DNA from: Mycolicibacterium septicum DSM 44393
Lineage (GTDB): Bacteria > Actinomycetota > Actinomycetes > Mycobacteriales > Mycobacteriaceae
Reading direction: 5' to 3'
Assembly (NCBI RefSeq): GCF_000455325.1
Contig: NZ_HG322951.1
Span: forward strand, 1,963,695 to 2,027,694
Length of the DNA stretch: 64,000 nt
Made by a program: the position numbers and the translations under genes
Part shown: piece by piece, positions 8,402-18,151 of the stretch
How the letters are laid out: every line of letters starts with the position of its first letter
Numbering within the stretch: the stretch's first letter is position 1
The notes under the pieces: generated by a model
The model's database searches: none
The model's input: the letters and a program-made list of their open reading frames with translations, nothing else
Told to the model about the DNA's origin: nothing

Positions 8402-9836
8402 CTAGCGGCCCGAGCCGGAGTCGCGGCGGGGACGGCGGTGTCCACCACCGCGCTGTTGTCCGCCTGCGCCTGCGCCGGCCCCGGAACGGGCCGACGGTCC
8501 GCCGCCGTTGCGGGAGGACCCGTTCGGACGGTTGCGACCCTGCTGCTGACCCGACTTGCCCGGCTGCCCGGACCTGTTGCCCTGGCGCCGCGGCGCCGGA
8601 GCGGCCTGGGCGACCGGCTCGGGACGAATCGGATCACCGAAAACGCGCTCACCGGGGGCGATCTCGCGAAGCACCGGATGATCGGTCCCGTTCACCCGGG
8701 TGATCGTGGGCTTGACCCCGGCCTTCTTGGTCAGGGTGCGGACATCGGAAACCTGCGCGTCGTGCATGAGGGTCACCACGGTGCCCTCGTTCCCGGCGCG
8801 GGCGGTGCGCCCGGACCGGTGCAGGTAGGCCTTGTGCTCGACCGGCGGGTCGGCGTGCACGACGAGGCTGACGTCGTCGACGTGGATACCGCGGGCGGCG
8901 ATGTCGGTGGCCACCAGCACTGCCGCCGATCCGTCGGAGAACGCGGTCAGGTTGCGGGTGCGGGCATTCTGAGACAGGTTGCCGTGCAGCTCAACTGCCG
9001 ACACGCCACGCGAATTGAGCTGACGGGTCAGGTTTTTTCGCGCCGTGCTTGGTGCGGGCGAACACGATGGTGCGGCCCGGGGCGGCGGCCAGGTCGGCCA
9101 CCACGTTGACCCGTGCGGCGTTGTCCACGTGCAGCACGTGGTGCACCATCGCGGTCACCGGGGACTGCGCCGAATCGACGCTGTGCACCACCGGGTCGTG
9201 CAGGTAGCGCTTGACCAGCACATCGACGCCGGCATCAAGGGTGGCCGAGAACAGCAGGCGCTGGCAGTCTTTCGGGGTCCGGTCCAGCAGTCGCTTCACG
9301 CCGGGCAGGAAGCCGAGGTCGGCCATGTGGTCGGCCTCGTCGAGCACGGTGACCTCGACTGCGGACAGGTCGGCGTGGCCCGACCGCATGTGGTCTTCGA
9401 GCCGGCCCGGGCAGGCGATCACGATGTCCACGCCGCCGCGCAGCGCGGAGATCTGCGGGTTGGCGCCCACGCCACCGAAGATGTTGACCGACCGCAGGCC
9501 GGTTGCCGCGGCCAACGGGGCCAGCGAGGCTTCGATCTGGGTGACCAGTTCGCGGGTCGGCGCCAGGATCAGCGCGCGCGGCCGGTTCGGTGCCCGCCGG
9601 GTGCCGCTGGTCGCCAACCGCGCCACCAGGGGCAACAGGAACGCGTAGGTCTTGCCGGAGCCGGTGCGGCCACGGCCGAGGACGTCGCGGCCCTTGAGTG
9701 AATCAGGCAGGGTCGCGGCCTGGATCGGGAACGGGTTCTGGACTCCGTTCGAGGCCAGGGTCGCGACGATCTCGGCGGGCAGGCCGAGTTCAGCGAATGT
9801 GGGCACAGCGGTGCCAGGGGTTTCTTGGACAGACAA
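8402..9836 (-). pseudogene. DEAD-box RNA helicase, frameshifted at an A6 run
   Basis: RhlE-type ATP-dependent RNA helicase in two overlapping frames. The upstream frame (to 8991) carries the RecA1 motifs: Walker A GRTGSGKT, PTREL, DEAD in VLDEADHMADLGF and SAT in LFSATL. It ends with ...FARTKHGAKK and then a short out-of-frame tail. The downstream frame resumes at the equivalent point (NLTRQLNSRGVSAVELHGN) and carries RecA2 motifs DIAARGIH and HRSGRTAR, plus a Gly/Arg/Gln-rich RNA-binding tail. The break is at 9033-9038, six T on this strand (A6 in the mRNA); five would restore one protein of about 477 residues. A TTG at 9836 (LSVQETPG) with a CGGAG site is my start. It may be a real mutation, a phase-variable run or a sequencing error. 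Confidence 0.85.
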
Positions 9837-9996
9837 AATGAAAGCTCCGAAAAAAATAGAGGGCGGTCGTCCTGCCCGGCGCGAGTGAGATCTCGCGGCG
9901 CTCGGTGTGACGATCGAGAAGGCGGCAAAGGCAGAACAGACAAGCCGCCGTGCCCCAACTATACGGGTAGCGGGGTGGATTCCCCGATTTCTGCTG

Positions 9997-10039
9997 GTTG
10001 ACCTGCCGGTGGTATCCATCACAGGTCGGGCTGGTCAAC
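9997..10039. promoter_or_regulatory. Inverted repeat in the helicase/GAF-regulator intergenic region
   Basis: GTTGACC at 9997-10003 and GGTCAAC at 10033-10039 form a spaced inverted repeat in the 295-bp divergent region. It could be an operator or part of a promoter for the regulator at 10132. I see no gene in the rest of 9837-10131. Confidence 0.25.
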
Positions 10040-10131
10040 TATCCTGGCGGTTACGCGTGAATGCCATACCGAATGGCCCGACGCCGGGAGAGATGATCGC
10101 CGTGGCCGCATCGAGCAACGCGGGAGGCCGG

Positions 10132-11397
10132 ATGTCTGCCCGGGCACTGCCCGCGAAGGTGCGCGCTATCCATGACCTGTTCATCGAGGGCCAGGTCGAC
10201 GCCGATTCCCTGGATTCCACCCCGGTGCGCCGCGTCATCATGGAGAGCTGGCAACGCAGCCTGGCCACCGGCGTCGACCCCGATCTGGGCACCCGGGCGG
10301 CCGCCGCCGCGGCGGCGCTGACCGAATTGCGCAACACCCATCCGCTCGCGCCCACCCTGCCGCTGATCCGTCGCCTGCTGGTCGACGACGCCGTCGGCGC
10401 GGGGGTGGTGGTGGCGATCACCGCGGCCGACGGCACCCTACTGTGGGTCGAGGGAGACCCGGGCGTGCGCCGCAAGGCCGAGGCGATGAACTTCGTGCCC
10501 GGCTCGGACTGGAGCGAGCGGGCGGCCGGAACCAATGCGCCGGGCACCGCGCTGGCGCTGGACCGCGAACTGCAGATCCTCGGGTCCGAACACTTCTCCC
10601 GCACCGTGCACTCCTGGAGTTGCACCGCGGTGCCCGTCCACGACCCGGCCACCGGGGTGCTGCTGGGCGCCATCGACCTGACCGGCGGGTCCGCGGTCGC
10701 GACGCCACAGACATTGGCGCTGGTCAGGGCCACCGCGGTCGCGGTCGAGAACCAGCTGGCCCTGCTGCGTCTCACCGGGCCCATCGCACCGGCCGCCCCC
10801 GAGGGGGCACGGTTGACAGTGCTGGGCGCCGACCGCCCGCGCTGGCAGGTGACCGACGCCGCGGGCCGGCCCGAATCCAGCGGGCTGACCGGGCGGCACG
10901 CCGACATCCTGGTCCTGCTGATCCGGCACCCCGAGGGGTTGAGTGCCGATCACCTGGCCATGCTGCTCGACGACAAGGACCTCGACGTGGTCACCGTGCG
11001 GGCCGAGGTGTCCCGGCTGCGCCGGGTCATCGGCAGCAGCTACATCGAGTCGCGGCCGTACCGGTTGCTGGCGCCGGTGGCCAGCGATATGGGCGATGTG
11101 TTCGACGCGTTGCAGGCCGGCAACGTCTCGGCCGCCCTGGACGCCTACACGGGGGCGTTGTTGCCGCAATCGGTGTCCCCGGCCGTCGCGCGGCTGCGCA
11201 CCGAGCTGAGCGCGAGCCTGCGCGAAGCGGTGCTGGCCGGGGGCAGCCTGAGCCTGCTGCGGCGCTGGCTGGCGCTGCCCGACGGCCGTGACGACCGGCA
11301 GGGCTGGCGGGTGCTGCACGACCACGCCGAGGCGGACCCGCTGGCGCGGGCGCAGGCCCGCGGCCACCTGGCGGGAATCGACTCCGAGCTGGCCTGA
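10132..11397 (+). CDS. GAF-domain transcriptional regulator of the ethanolamine/aldehyde locus
   Basis: About 421 residues. The N-terminal part (VRRVIMESWQRSLATGVDPD) and central GAF domain (residues about 80-210, with NFVPGSDWSERAAGTNAPGTALAL and HSWSCTAVPVHDPATGVLLGAIDLTG) match the sensory half of acetoin-catabolism type activators. There is no AAA+ domain; the C-terminus (GLTGRHADILVLLIRHPEGLS...VRAEVSRLRRVIG) looks like a winged-helix DNA-binding region. It precedes the aldehyde dehydrogenase, so it likely regulates it. Start uncertain: ATG 10132 has a GGGAGG site 4 nt upstream, GTG 10102 has GGAGAG 9 nt upstream, and ATG 10093 is less well placed. Confidence 0.75.
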   Translation: MSARALPAKVRAIHDLFIEGQVDADSLDSTPVRRVIMESWQRSLATGVDPDLGTRAAAAAAALTELRNTHPLAPTLPLIRRLLVDDAVGAGVVVAITAADGTLLWVEGDPGVRRKAEAMNFVPGSDWSERAAGTNAPGTALALDRELQILGSEHFSRTVHSWSCTAVPVHDPATGVLLGAIDLTGGSAVATPQTLALVRATAVAVENQLALLRLTGPIAPAAPEGARLTVLGADRPRWQVTDAAGRPESSGLTGRHADILVLLIRHPEGLSADHLAMLLDDKDLDVVTVRAEVSRLRRVIGSSYIESRPYRLLAPVASDMGDVFDALQAGNVSAALDAYTGALLPQSVSPAVARLRTELSASLREAVLAGGSLSLLRRWLALPDGRDDRQGWRVLHDHAEADPLARAQARGHLAGIDSELA

Positions 11398-11438
11398 TCC
11401 GGTCCACGGACGTGCCGAATTGTCGGCCCGCCGACGCG

Positions 11439-11476
11439 TGCAACGTTGCTTTTGATCAGTGCAACTGTGCTGCAAC
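11439..11476 (+). promoter_or_regulatory. Three phased TGCAAC repeats upstream of the aldehyde dehydrogenase
   Basis: TGCAAC occurs at 11439-11444, 11460-11465 and 11471-11476, with starts 21 and 11 bp apart (two turns and one turn of the helix). The first copy is part of the perfect palindrome GCAACGTTGC (11440-11449). The cluster ends 60 bp before the ATG at 11537. It is a candidate activator site for the GAF regulator immediately upstream. Confidence 0.5.
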
Positions 11477-11536
11477 CTACTGCTGACTACCTTTAGTGAT
11501 GACCGACACATCTGGTGTCCGATGCAGGAGATTGCC

Positions 11537-13060
<1,524 letters not shown>

Positions 13061-13111
13061 ACCGTCGAGGTCGACGAGTCAGGCCCGGAAAGGTCGTCAT
13101 GCTGCCGCGCG

Positions 13112-13139
13112 GGCAGCACCGGTGCGTGCCGGTGCTGCC
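13112..13139 (+). terminator. Hairpin between aldehyde and alcohol dehydrogenase genes
   Basis: Perfect 11-bp stem (13112-13122 with 13129-13139), 6-nt loop, no U tract. It may be a partial terminator or an mRNA-stabilising/processing hairpin that sets unequal expression of the two dehydrogenases. Confidence 0.45.
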
Positions 13140-13210
13140 AGCGGAATCGCATAACCGAATAACAACAAAAATCGGCTGCCAGCAACACCTTTCAAGGATG
13201 GGAACGACTC

Positions 13211-14272
13211 ATGACCCAGACTCTCGACGACAGCGTCGGCGCCAACAGCACTGGCCGGATGCGTGCGGCGGTGGTCACCGAGTTCGGTGCGCCGCTGCAG
13301 ATTTCCGAGCTCGACCTGCCGACGCCCGGACTGGGTGAGGCATTGGTCAAGCTCGAGACCTCCGGCGTGTGTCACACCGACCTCCATGCCGCACATGGCG
13401 ATTGGCCGGTGAAGCCGAGCCCGCCGTTCGTGCCGGGGCACGAGGGCTACGGCACCGTGGTGGCGCTGGGACCCGGTGTGACCGACCTGAAGGTCGGCGA
13501 CAAGGTCGGCAACGCCTGGCTGTGGTCGGCCTGCGGCACGTGCGAGTACTGCCGCACCGGCTGGGAGACCCTGTGTGAGCAGCAGCGCAACGGTGGCTAC
13601 AGCGTCGACGGCAGCTTCGGCGCCTACATGTTGGTCAACGCCGCCTACGCCGCACGGATCCCCGACGGCGCCGACCCGGTCGAGGTGGCGCCCGTCCTGT
13701 GTGCCGGGGTGACGGTCTACAAGGGCCTCAAGGTGACCGACACCCGGCCCGGCCAGTGGGTGGCGATCTCCGGGGTCGGGGGACTGGGGCACGTCGCGGT
13801 GCAGTACGCCCGTGCGATGGGCCTGCGGGTGGTCGCGATCGACATCGACGACGCCAAGCTGGAACTGGCCGGCCGGCTCGGTGCCGAGGTGACGGTGAAC
13901 GCCACGACGTCCGACGTCGTGGCCGAGGTGCAGAAGGCCACCGGTGGCGTGCACGGCGTGCTGGTGACGGCGGTGCATCCGCAGGCGTTCGGCCAGGCCA
14001 TCGGGCTGGCCCGGCGCGGCGGCACGATCGTGTTCGTCGGTCTGCCACCGGGAGACTTCCCGGCGCCGATCTTCGACATCGTGCTCAAGGGGCTGACGAT
14101 CCGCGGCTCGATCGTGGGTTCGCGCCAGGACATGGTGGAAGCCCTCGATTTCTACCACCGCGGCCTGATCCACCCGATCGTCGAGACGACGTCACTCGAT
14201 CAGATCAACGAGGTGTTCGAGCGGATGGAACGCGGACAGATCGACGGCCGGATCGTCATCGACTACCGGTAG
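13211..14272 (+). CDS. Zinc-dependent alcohol dehydrogenase (AdhP type)
   Basis: 353-residue medium-chain dehydrogenase. Catalytic zinc ligands sit in GVCHTDLHAAHGDW and GHEGYG. The structural-zinc cysteine lobe is CGTCEYCRTGWETLC; the Rossmann motif is GVGGLGH. It is closest in pattern to class I/propanol-preferring ethanol dehydrogenases. It interconverts ethanol and acetaldehyde, complementing the aldehyde dehydrogenase upstream. Its first 15 residues are a non-conserved extension. Confidence 0.9.
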   Translation: MTQTLDDSVGANSTGRMRAAVVTEFGAPLQISELDLPTPGLGEALVKLETSGVCHTDLHAAHGDWPVKPSPPFVPGHEGYGTVVALGPGVTDLKVGDKVGNAWLWSACGTCEYCRTGWETLCEQQRNGGYSVDGSFGAYMLVNAAYAARIPDGADPVEVAPVLCAGVTVYKGLKVTDTRPGQWVAISGVGGLGHVAVQYARAMGLRVVAIDIDDAKLELAGRLGAEVTVNATTSDVVAEVQKATGGVHGVLVTAVHPQAFGQAIGLARRGGTIVFVGLPPGDFPAPIFDIVLKGLTIRGSIVGSRQDMVEALDFYHRGLIHPIVETTSLDQINEVFERMERGQIDGRIVIDYR

Positions 14273-14295
14273 TCGATGGCACGTCGATGGTGTCG

Positions 14296-14318
14296 CGAGG
14301 GGCCCCCGGGGCCCCTCG
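14296..14318 (+). terminator. Hairpin terminator after the alcohol dehydrogenase
   Basis: CGAGGGGCC (14296-14304) pairs with GGCCCCTCG (14310-14318) around a 5-nt loop, 24 bp after the stop. There is no U tract. It separates the dehydrogenases from the permease-EutBC unit. Confidence 0.6.
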
Positions 14319-14424
14319 TGGCCTCGTCGTGTCGACGTATTCGTTAATAACGTTGGTGGACAACATGATTCGGTACGACTGTGACGCTGGACAAATTCGG
14401 CCCGCAGGGTGATACTTCTTACTC

Positions 14425-14446
14425 AAAGGTTGGTTTACAGACCTTT
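14425..14446 (+). promoter_or_regulatory. Inverted repeat AAAGGT-N10-ACCTTT upstream of the ethanolamine permease
   Basis: AAAGGT at 14425-14430 and ACCTTT at 14441-14446, 70 bp before the permease start. A candidate operator or activator site in the 243-bp gap that begins the eut unit. It shows no resemblance to the TGCAAC repeats at 11439. Confidence 0.3.
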
Positions 14447-14516
14447 AACGTGATTCGCCCGGTACTGGAGGCCGGCATCACCGAAGATAAATGCGTTGCA
14501 AATAAAGGAGTTTGAA

Positions 14517-15932
14517 ATGGCGGGTGTGGAAGAACACCTGGAGAGCGCTGACTATCTGAACAAACGTCAGCTCAAATCCGGAAGCGCCGGGTGGCTGCTG
14601 TTGGCCGGCCTCGGCGTCAGCTATGTGATCTCCGGCGATTTCTCGGGCTGGAACTTCGGCCTCGAGCAGGGCGGCTTCGGTGGACTGCTGATCGCCGTGG
14701 TGGTCATCGCCGCCATGTACTTCTGCATGGTGCTGGGCCTGGCCGAACTGTCCTCGGCGCTGCCCGCGGCAGGCGGTGGTTACACCTTCGCCCGCCGCGC
14801 CCTTGGCCCGTGGGGCGGCTTCGCCACCGGCACCGCGATCCTGATCGAATACTCGATCGCCCCGGCGGCGATCGCCACGTTCATCGGCGGCTACGTCGAA
14901 TCCCTTGGCCTGTTCGGCATTCACAAGGGCTGGTGGGTCTACCTGGCCGCCTTCGTCATCTTCATCGGTATCCACCTCGCGGGTGTCGGTGAGGCGCTGC
15001 GCCTGATGTTCGTCATCACCGCGATCGCGCTGCTGGGCCTGGTCATCTTCGCCGTGAGCGCCATCGGCCACTTCGACGTCGCCAACCTGACCGACATCGC
15101 CCCCGACACCGCCGCGCTCGGTGCGTCGAGCTTCCTGCCGCACGGCTACCTGGGCATCTGGGCCGCCATCCCGTTCGCGATCTGGTTCTTCCTGGCCGTC
15201 GAAGGCGTCCCGCTGGCGGCCGAAGAGACCGCGAACCCGGAGCGCAACGTGCCGCGCGGCATCATCGCCGCGATGACGGTGCTGATCGTCACCTGCGTGA
15301 CGGTGCTGTTCCTGACGGCCGGCGCCGGCGGCGCCGACGCGATGTCCACCGTGGACGATCCGCTGGTGCAGGCGCTCGGCGGTACCGGCACGGCGGCCAA
15401 GCTGGTCAACTACATCGGCCTGGCCGGGCTGGTCGCGAGCTTCTTCTCGATCATCTACGCCTATTCGCGGCAGACCTTCGCGCTGTCGCGGGCCGGTTAC
15501 CTGCCCACCTCGCTGTCGGTGACCAACAAGCGCAAGGCCCCGACGCTCGCGCTGATCGTCCCGGGCATCATCGGCTTCCTGCTGTCGCTGACCGGTCACG
15601 GTGACCTGATCCTGAACATGGCGGTCTTCGGCGCCGCGCTGAGCTACGTGCTGATGATGATCAGCCACATCGTGCTGCGGGTCCGCGAGCCGGAGATGAA
15701 GCGGCCGTACCGCACTCCGGGCGGCATCGTCAGCACCGGCTTCGCCCTCGTCGTCGCGGTCGTCGCGCTCATTGCGACCTTCGTGGTCAGCCCGGTGGCC
15801 GCGGGCCTGTGCCTGGCCGTGTTCTGCGCGTTCATGCTCTACTTCGCGCTCTACAGCCGCCACCGCCTGGTGGCCAACTCGCCCGACGAGGAGTTCGCGA
15901 TGCTCGCGGAAGCGGAGAGTGCCCTGAAATGA
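14517..15932 (+). CDS. eat: Ethanolamine permease (APC family)
   Basis: 471-residue APC-superfamily transporter with about twelve hydrophobic helices and the N-terminal sequence YVISGDFSGWNFGLEQGGFGG, typical of ethanolamine permeases. The ATG at 14517 follows AAAGGAG by 6 nt. It overlaps eutB by 4 bp (ATGA), so uptake and cleavage are co-translated. The helical consensus EYSIAPAAIATFIGGYVESLG also fits the ethanolamine group. Confidence 0.92.
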   Translation: MAGVEEHLESADYLNKRQLKSGSAGWLLLAGLGVSYVISGDFSGWNFGLEQGGFGGLLIAVVVIAAMYFCMVLGLAELSSALPAAGGGYTFARRALGPWGGFATGTAILIEYSIAPAAIATFIGGYVESLGLFGIHKGWWVYLAAFVIFIGIHLAGVGEALRLMFVITAIALLGLVIFAVSAIGHFDVANLTDIAPDTAALGASSFLPHGYLGIWAAIPFAIWFFLAVEGVPLAAEETANPERNVPRGIIAAMTVLIVTCVTVLFLTAGAGGADAMSTVDDPLVQALGGTGTAAKLVNYIGLAGLVASFFSIIYAYSRQTFALSRAGYLPTSLSVTNKRKAPTLALIVPGIIGFLLSLTGHGDLILNMAVFGAALSYVLMMISHIVLRVREPEMKRPYRTPGGIVSTGFALVVAVVALIATFVVSPVAAGLCLAVFCAFMLYFALYSRHRLVANSPDEEFAMLAEAESALK

Positions 15933-17344
15933 AGTACCACCAGCAGGTTTCGGGGGTGACCTACAGCTTCGACGGTCTGGTCGAGGTGATGGCCAAGGCC
16001 ACCCCGCTGCGCTCCGGCGATCAACTCGCCGGCTGCGCGGCCGAGCACGACGGTGAACGCGCCGCGGCCGCCTGGGTGCTCGCCGACCTGCCGCTGGACA
16101 CCTTCCTCAACGAGGAACTGGTGCCCTACGAGACCGACGAGGTCACCCGGCTGATCATGGACAGCCATGACCGGCAAGCCTTTTCGGAGATCTCGCACCT
16201 GACCGTCGGCGGGCTGCGGGACTGGCTGATGGACACCGCGGCCCATGACCACAGCGCCGAGCGGCTGGCCGCCGTCGCACCGGGACTGACCCCGGAAATG
16301 GTTGCGGCGGTCAGCAAGATCATGCGCAACCAGGATCTGATCGCGGTGTCGGCCGCCGCGGAGGTGACCGCGGCGTTCCGGACCACCGTCGGCGCCCGCG
16401 GCACCCTGGCCACCCGGCTGCAGCCCAACCATCCCACCGACGACCCGCGCGGGATCGCCGCGGCCGTGCTCGACGGGCTGCTGCTGGGCTGCGGCGACGC
16501 GGTGATCGGGATCAACCCGGCCACCGACTCGCCGCAGGCCACCGCGGACCTGTTGTATCTGCTCGATTCGATCCGCACGCGTTACGACATCCCCGCCCAG
16601 TCCTGCGTGCTGTCGCATGTCACCACCACGATCGGGTTGGTGGAGGCCGGTGCGCCGGTGGACCTGATGTTCCAGTCCGTCGCCGGCACCGAGGGGGCCA
16701 ACTCCGCGTTCGGGGTGAACCTGCAGCTGCTGCGGGAGGGTAACGAGGCGGCGCGCAGCCTGCGCCGCGGCACCGTCGGCGACAACGTCATGTACCTCGA
16801 GACCGGGCAGGGTTCGGTGCTCAGTTCCGGTGCGCACCTGGGCGTCGGCGGCAAGCCGGTGGACCAGCAGACCCTGGAGGCGCGTGCCTACGCGGTGGCC
16901 CGCGACCTGCAGCCGCTGCTGGTGAACACGGTCGTCGGGTTCATCGGGCCGGAGTACCTCTACGACGGCAAGCAGATCATCCGGGCGGGCCTGGAAGACC
17001 ACTTCTGCGGCAAGCTGCTCGGCCTGCCGATGGGGGTGGACGTCTGCTACACCAACCACGCCGAGGCCGACCAGAACGACATGGACAACCTGCTGACGCT
17101 GTTGGCCGCGGCCGGAGTGGCCTTCGTCATCACCGTGCCGGGTGCCGACGACGTGATGCTGGGCTACCAGAGCTTGTCGTTCCACGACGTGCTGACCACC
17201 CGGCGCACCCTGGGGCTGCGGCCGGCCGCCGAGTTCGAGGCATGGCTGCGCAGCGTGGGCATGGTCGACGACTCCGGCAAGCTGACGCCGTTCGACCTGG
17301 AGCGTTCGGTGCTGCGGTCCCTGACTTCCGCGGAGACATCATGA
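15929..17344 (+). CDS. eutB: Ethanolamine ammonia-lyase large subunit
   Basis: 471 residues, the length usual for EutB. This adenosylcobalamin-dependent subunit forms the TIM barrel that splits ethanolamine into acetaldehyde and ammonia. Recognisable segments are LQPNHPTDDPRGIAAAVLDG, GINPATDSP, FQSVAGTEGANSAFGVN and CYTNHAEADQNDMDNLL, all strongly conserved in EutB. It overlaps the permease and eutC genes by 4 bp on each side. No EutA reactivase and no microcompartment shell genes lie in the window, so this is a minimal, cytosolic pathway. Confidence 0.96.
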   Translation: MKYHQQVSGVTYSFDGLVEVMAKATPLRSGDQLAGCAAEHDGERAAAAWVLADLPLDTFLNEELVPYETDEVTRLIMDSHDRQAFSEISHLTVGGLRDWLMDTAAHDHSAERLAAVAPGLTPEMVAAVSKIMRNQDLIAVSAAAEVTAAFRTTVGARGTLATRLQPNHPTDDPRGIAAAVLDGLLLGCGDAVIGINPATDSPQATADLLYLLDSIRTRYDIPAQSCVLSHVTTTIGLVEAGAPVDLMFQSVAGTEGANSAFGVNLQLLREGNEAARSLRRGTVGDNVMYLETGQGSVLSSGAHLGVGGKPVDQQTLEARAYAVARDLQPLLVNTVVGFIGPEYLYDGKQIIRAGLEDHFCGKLLGLPMGVDVCYTNHAEADQNDMDNLLTLLAAAGVAFVITVPGADDVMLGYQSLSFHDVLTTRRTLGLRPAAEFEAWLRSVGMVDDSGKLTPFDLERSVLRSLTSAETS

Positions 17345-18114
17345 GTACCAATGAGATTGCGGTTCAGGAGTTCTGGGATGAGCTGCGCAAGACCACGCAG
17401 GCCAGGATCGGGCTCGGCCGGGCCGGCAACGCACTGCCCACCCGCCGGGTGCTGGAACTGGCCGCGGCCCATGCCGCGGCCCGCGATGCCGTGCACGTGC
17501 CGTTGGACGTCGACAAACTCGCCGCCGAGGTCCGGGCGGTGGGCATCGGTGAGCCGACAATGGTGACCAGCAAGGCCACCTCCCGCGACGAGTATCTGCG
17601 TCGGCCCGATCTGGGGCGCGAACCCGCCGAGGGCATGCAGGTGCCCGACACCCCGGCCGACATCGGCTTCGTGCTGGCCGACGGGTTGTCGCCGACCGCA
17701 CTGGATCGTCACGGCGCGACGCTGCTCGCGGCGTTGGTGGCCGAACTGCAGGATCGCTACACCCTGGCCCCGCCGGTGATCGCGACGCAGGCCCGCGTCG
17801 CGCTCGGCGACCACGTCGCAGCGCAGGCCCACATGCGGACGGTGATCGTGGTGATCGGGGAGCGGCCCGGGCTGAGCGTGGCCGACAGCCTCGGCATCTA
17901 CCTCACCCACCTGCCGATGCCCGGTCGCACCGACGCCGACCGCAACTGCATCTCCAACATCCACCCGCCCGACGGCCTGGGATACGCCGAAGCCGCGCGG
18001 GTGGCAGCCGGATTGGTCGACGGTGCGCTGGCCCTGGGCCGCTCCGGCGTCGACCTGAAGGACGCCTCACGGACCTCGGCGCTCGGCGCCCCGGGCCTCG
18101 CCGAACTGACCTAG
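17341..18114 (+). CDS. eutC: Ethanolamine ammonia-lyase small subunit
   Basis: 257 residues, start ATG at 17341 overlapping the eutB stop (ATGA). Contains the conserved N-terminal TQARIGLGRAGNALPTRRVLE, the central GFVLADGLSPTAL and the C-terminal GRTDADRNCISNIHPPDGL, which contact cobalamin and the large subunit. It forms the EutBC holoenzyme. Confidence 0.95.
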   Translation: MSTNEIAVQEFWDELRKTTQARIGLGRAGNALPTRRVLELAAAHAAARDAVHVPLDVDKLAAEVRAVGIGEPTMVTSKATSRDEYLRRPDLGREPAEGMQVPDTPADIGFVLADGLSPTALDRHGATLLAALVAELQDRYTLAPPVIATQARVALGDHVAAQAHMRTVIVVIGERPGLSVADSLGIYLTHLPMPGRTDADRNCISNIHPPDGLGYAEAARVAAGLVDGALALGRSGVDLKDASRTSALGAPGLAELT

Positions 18115-18151
18115 TCGAACTCACCTGAACTGACCAGACAGGAACCCCTTG

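Noticed and set aside
9033..9038. Programmed ribosomal frameshifting at the helicase A6 run
   Set aside because: Restoring the frame needs a +1 shift, not the -1 shift of known A-rich slippery heptamers, and no stimulatory structure was evident; polymerase slippage or an extra base is simpler.
14273..14516. Cobalamin riboswitch upstream of the ethanolamine unit
   Set aside because: No B12-box-like conserved core could be recognised in the leader.
14478..15863. 461-codon open frame opposite the ethanolamine permease
   Set aside because: Antisense shadow; low-complexity Arg/Gln/Asp composition and no ribosome site.
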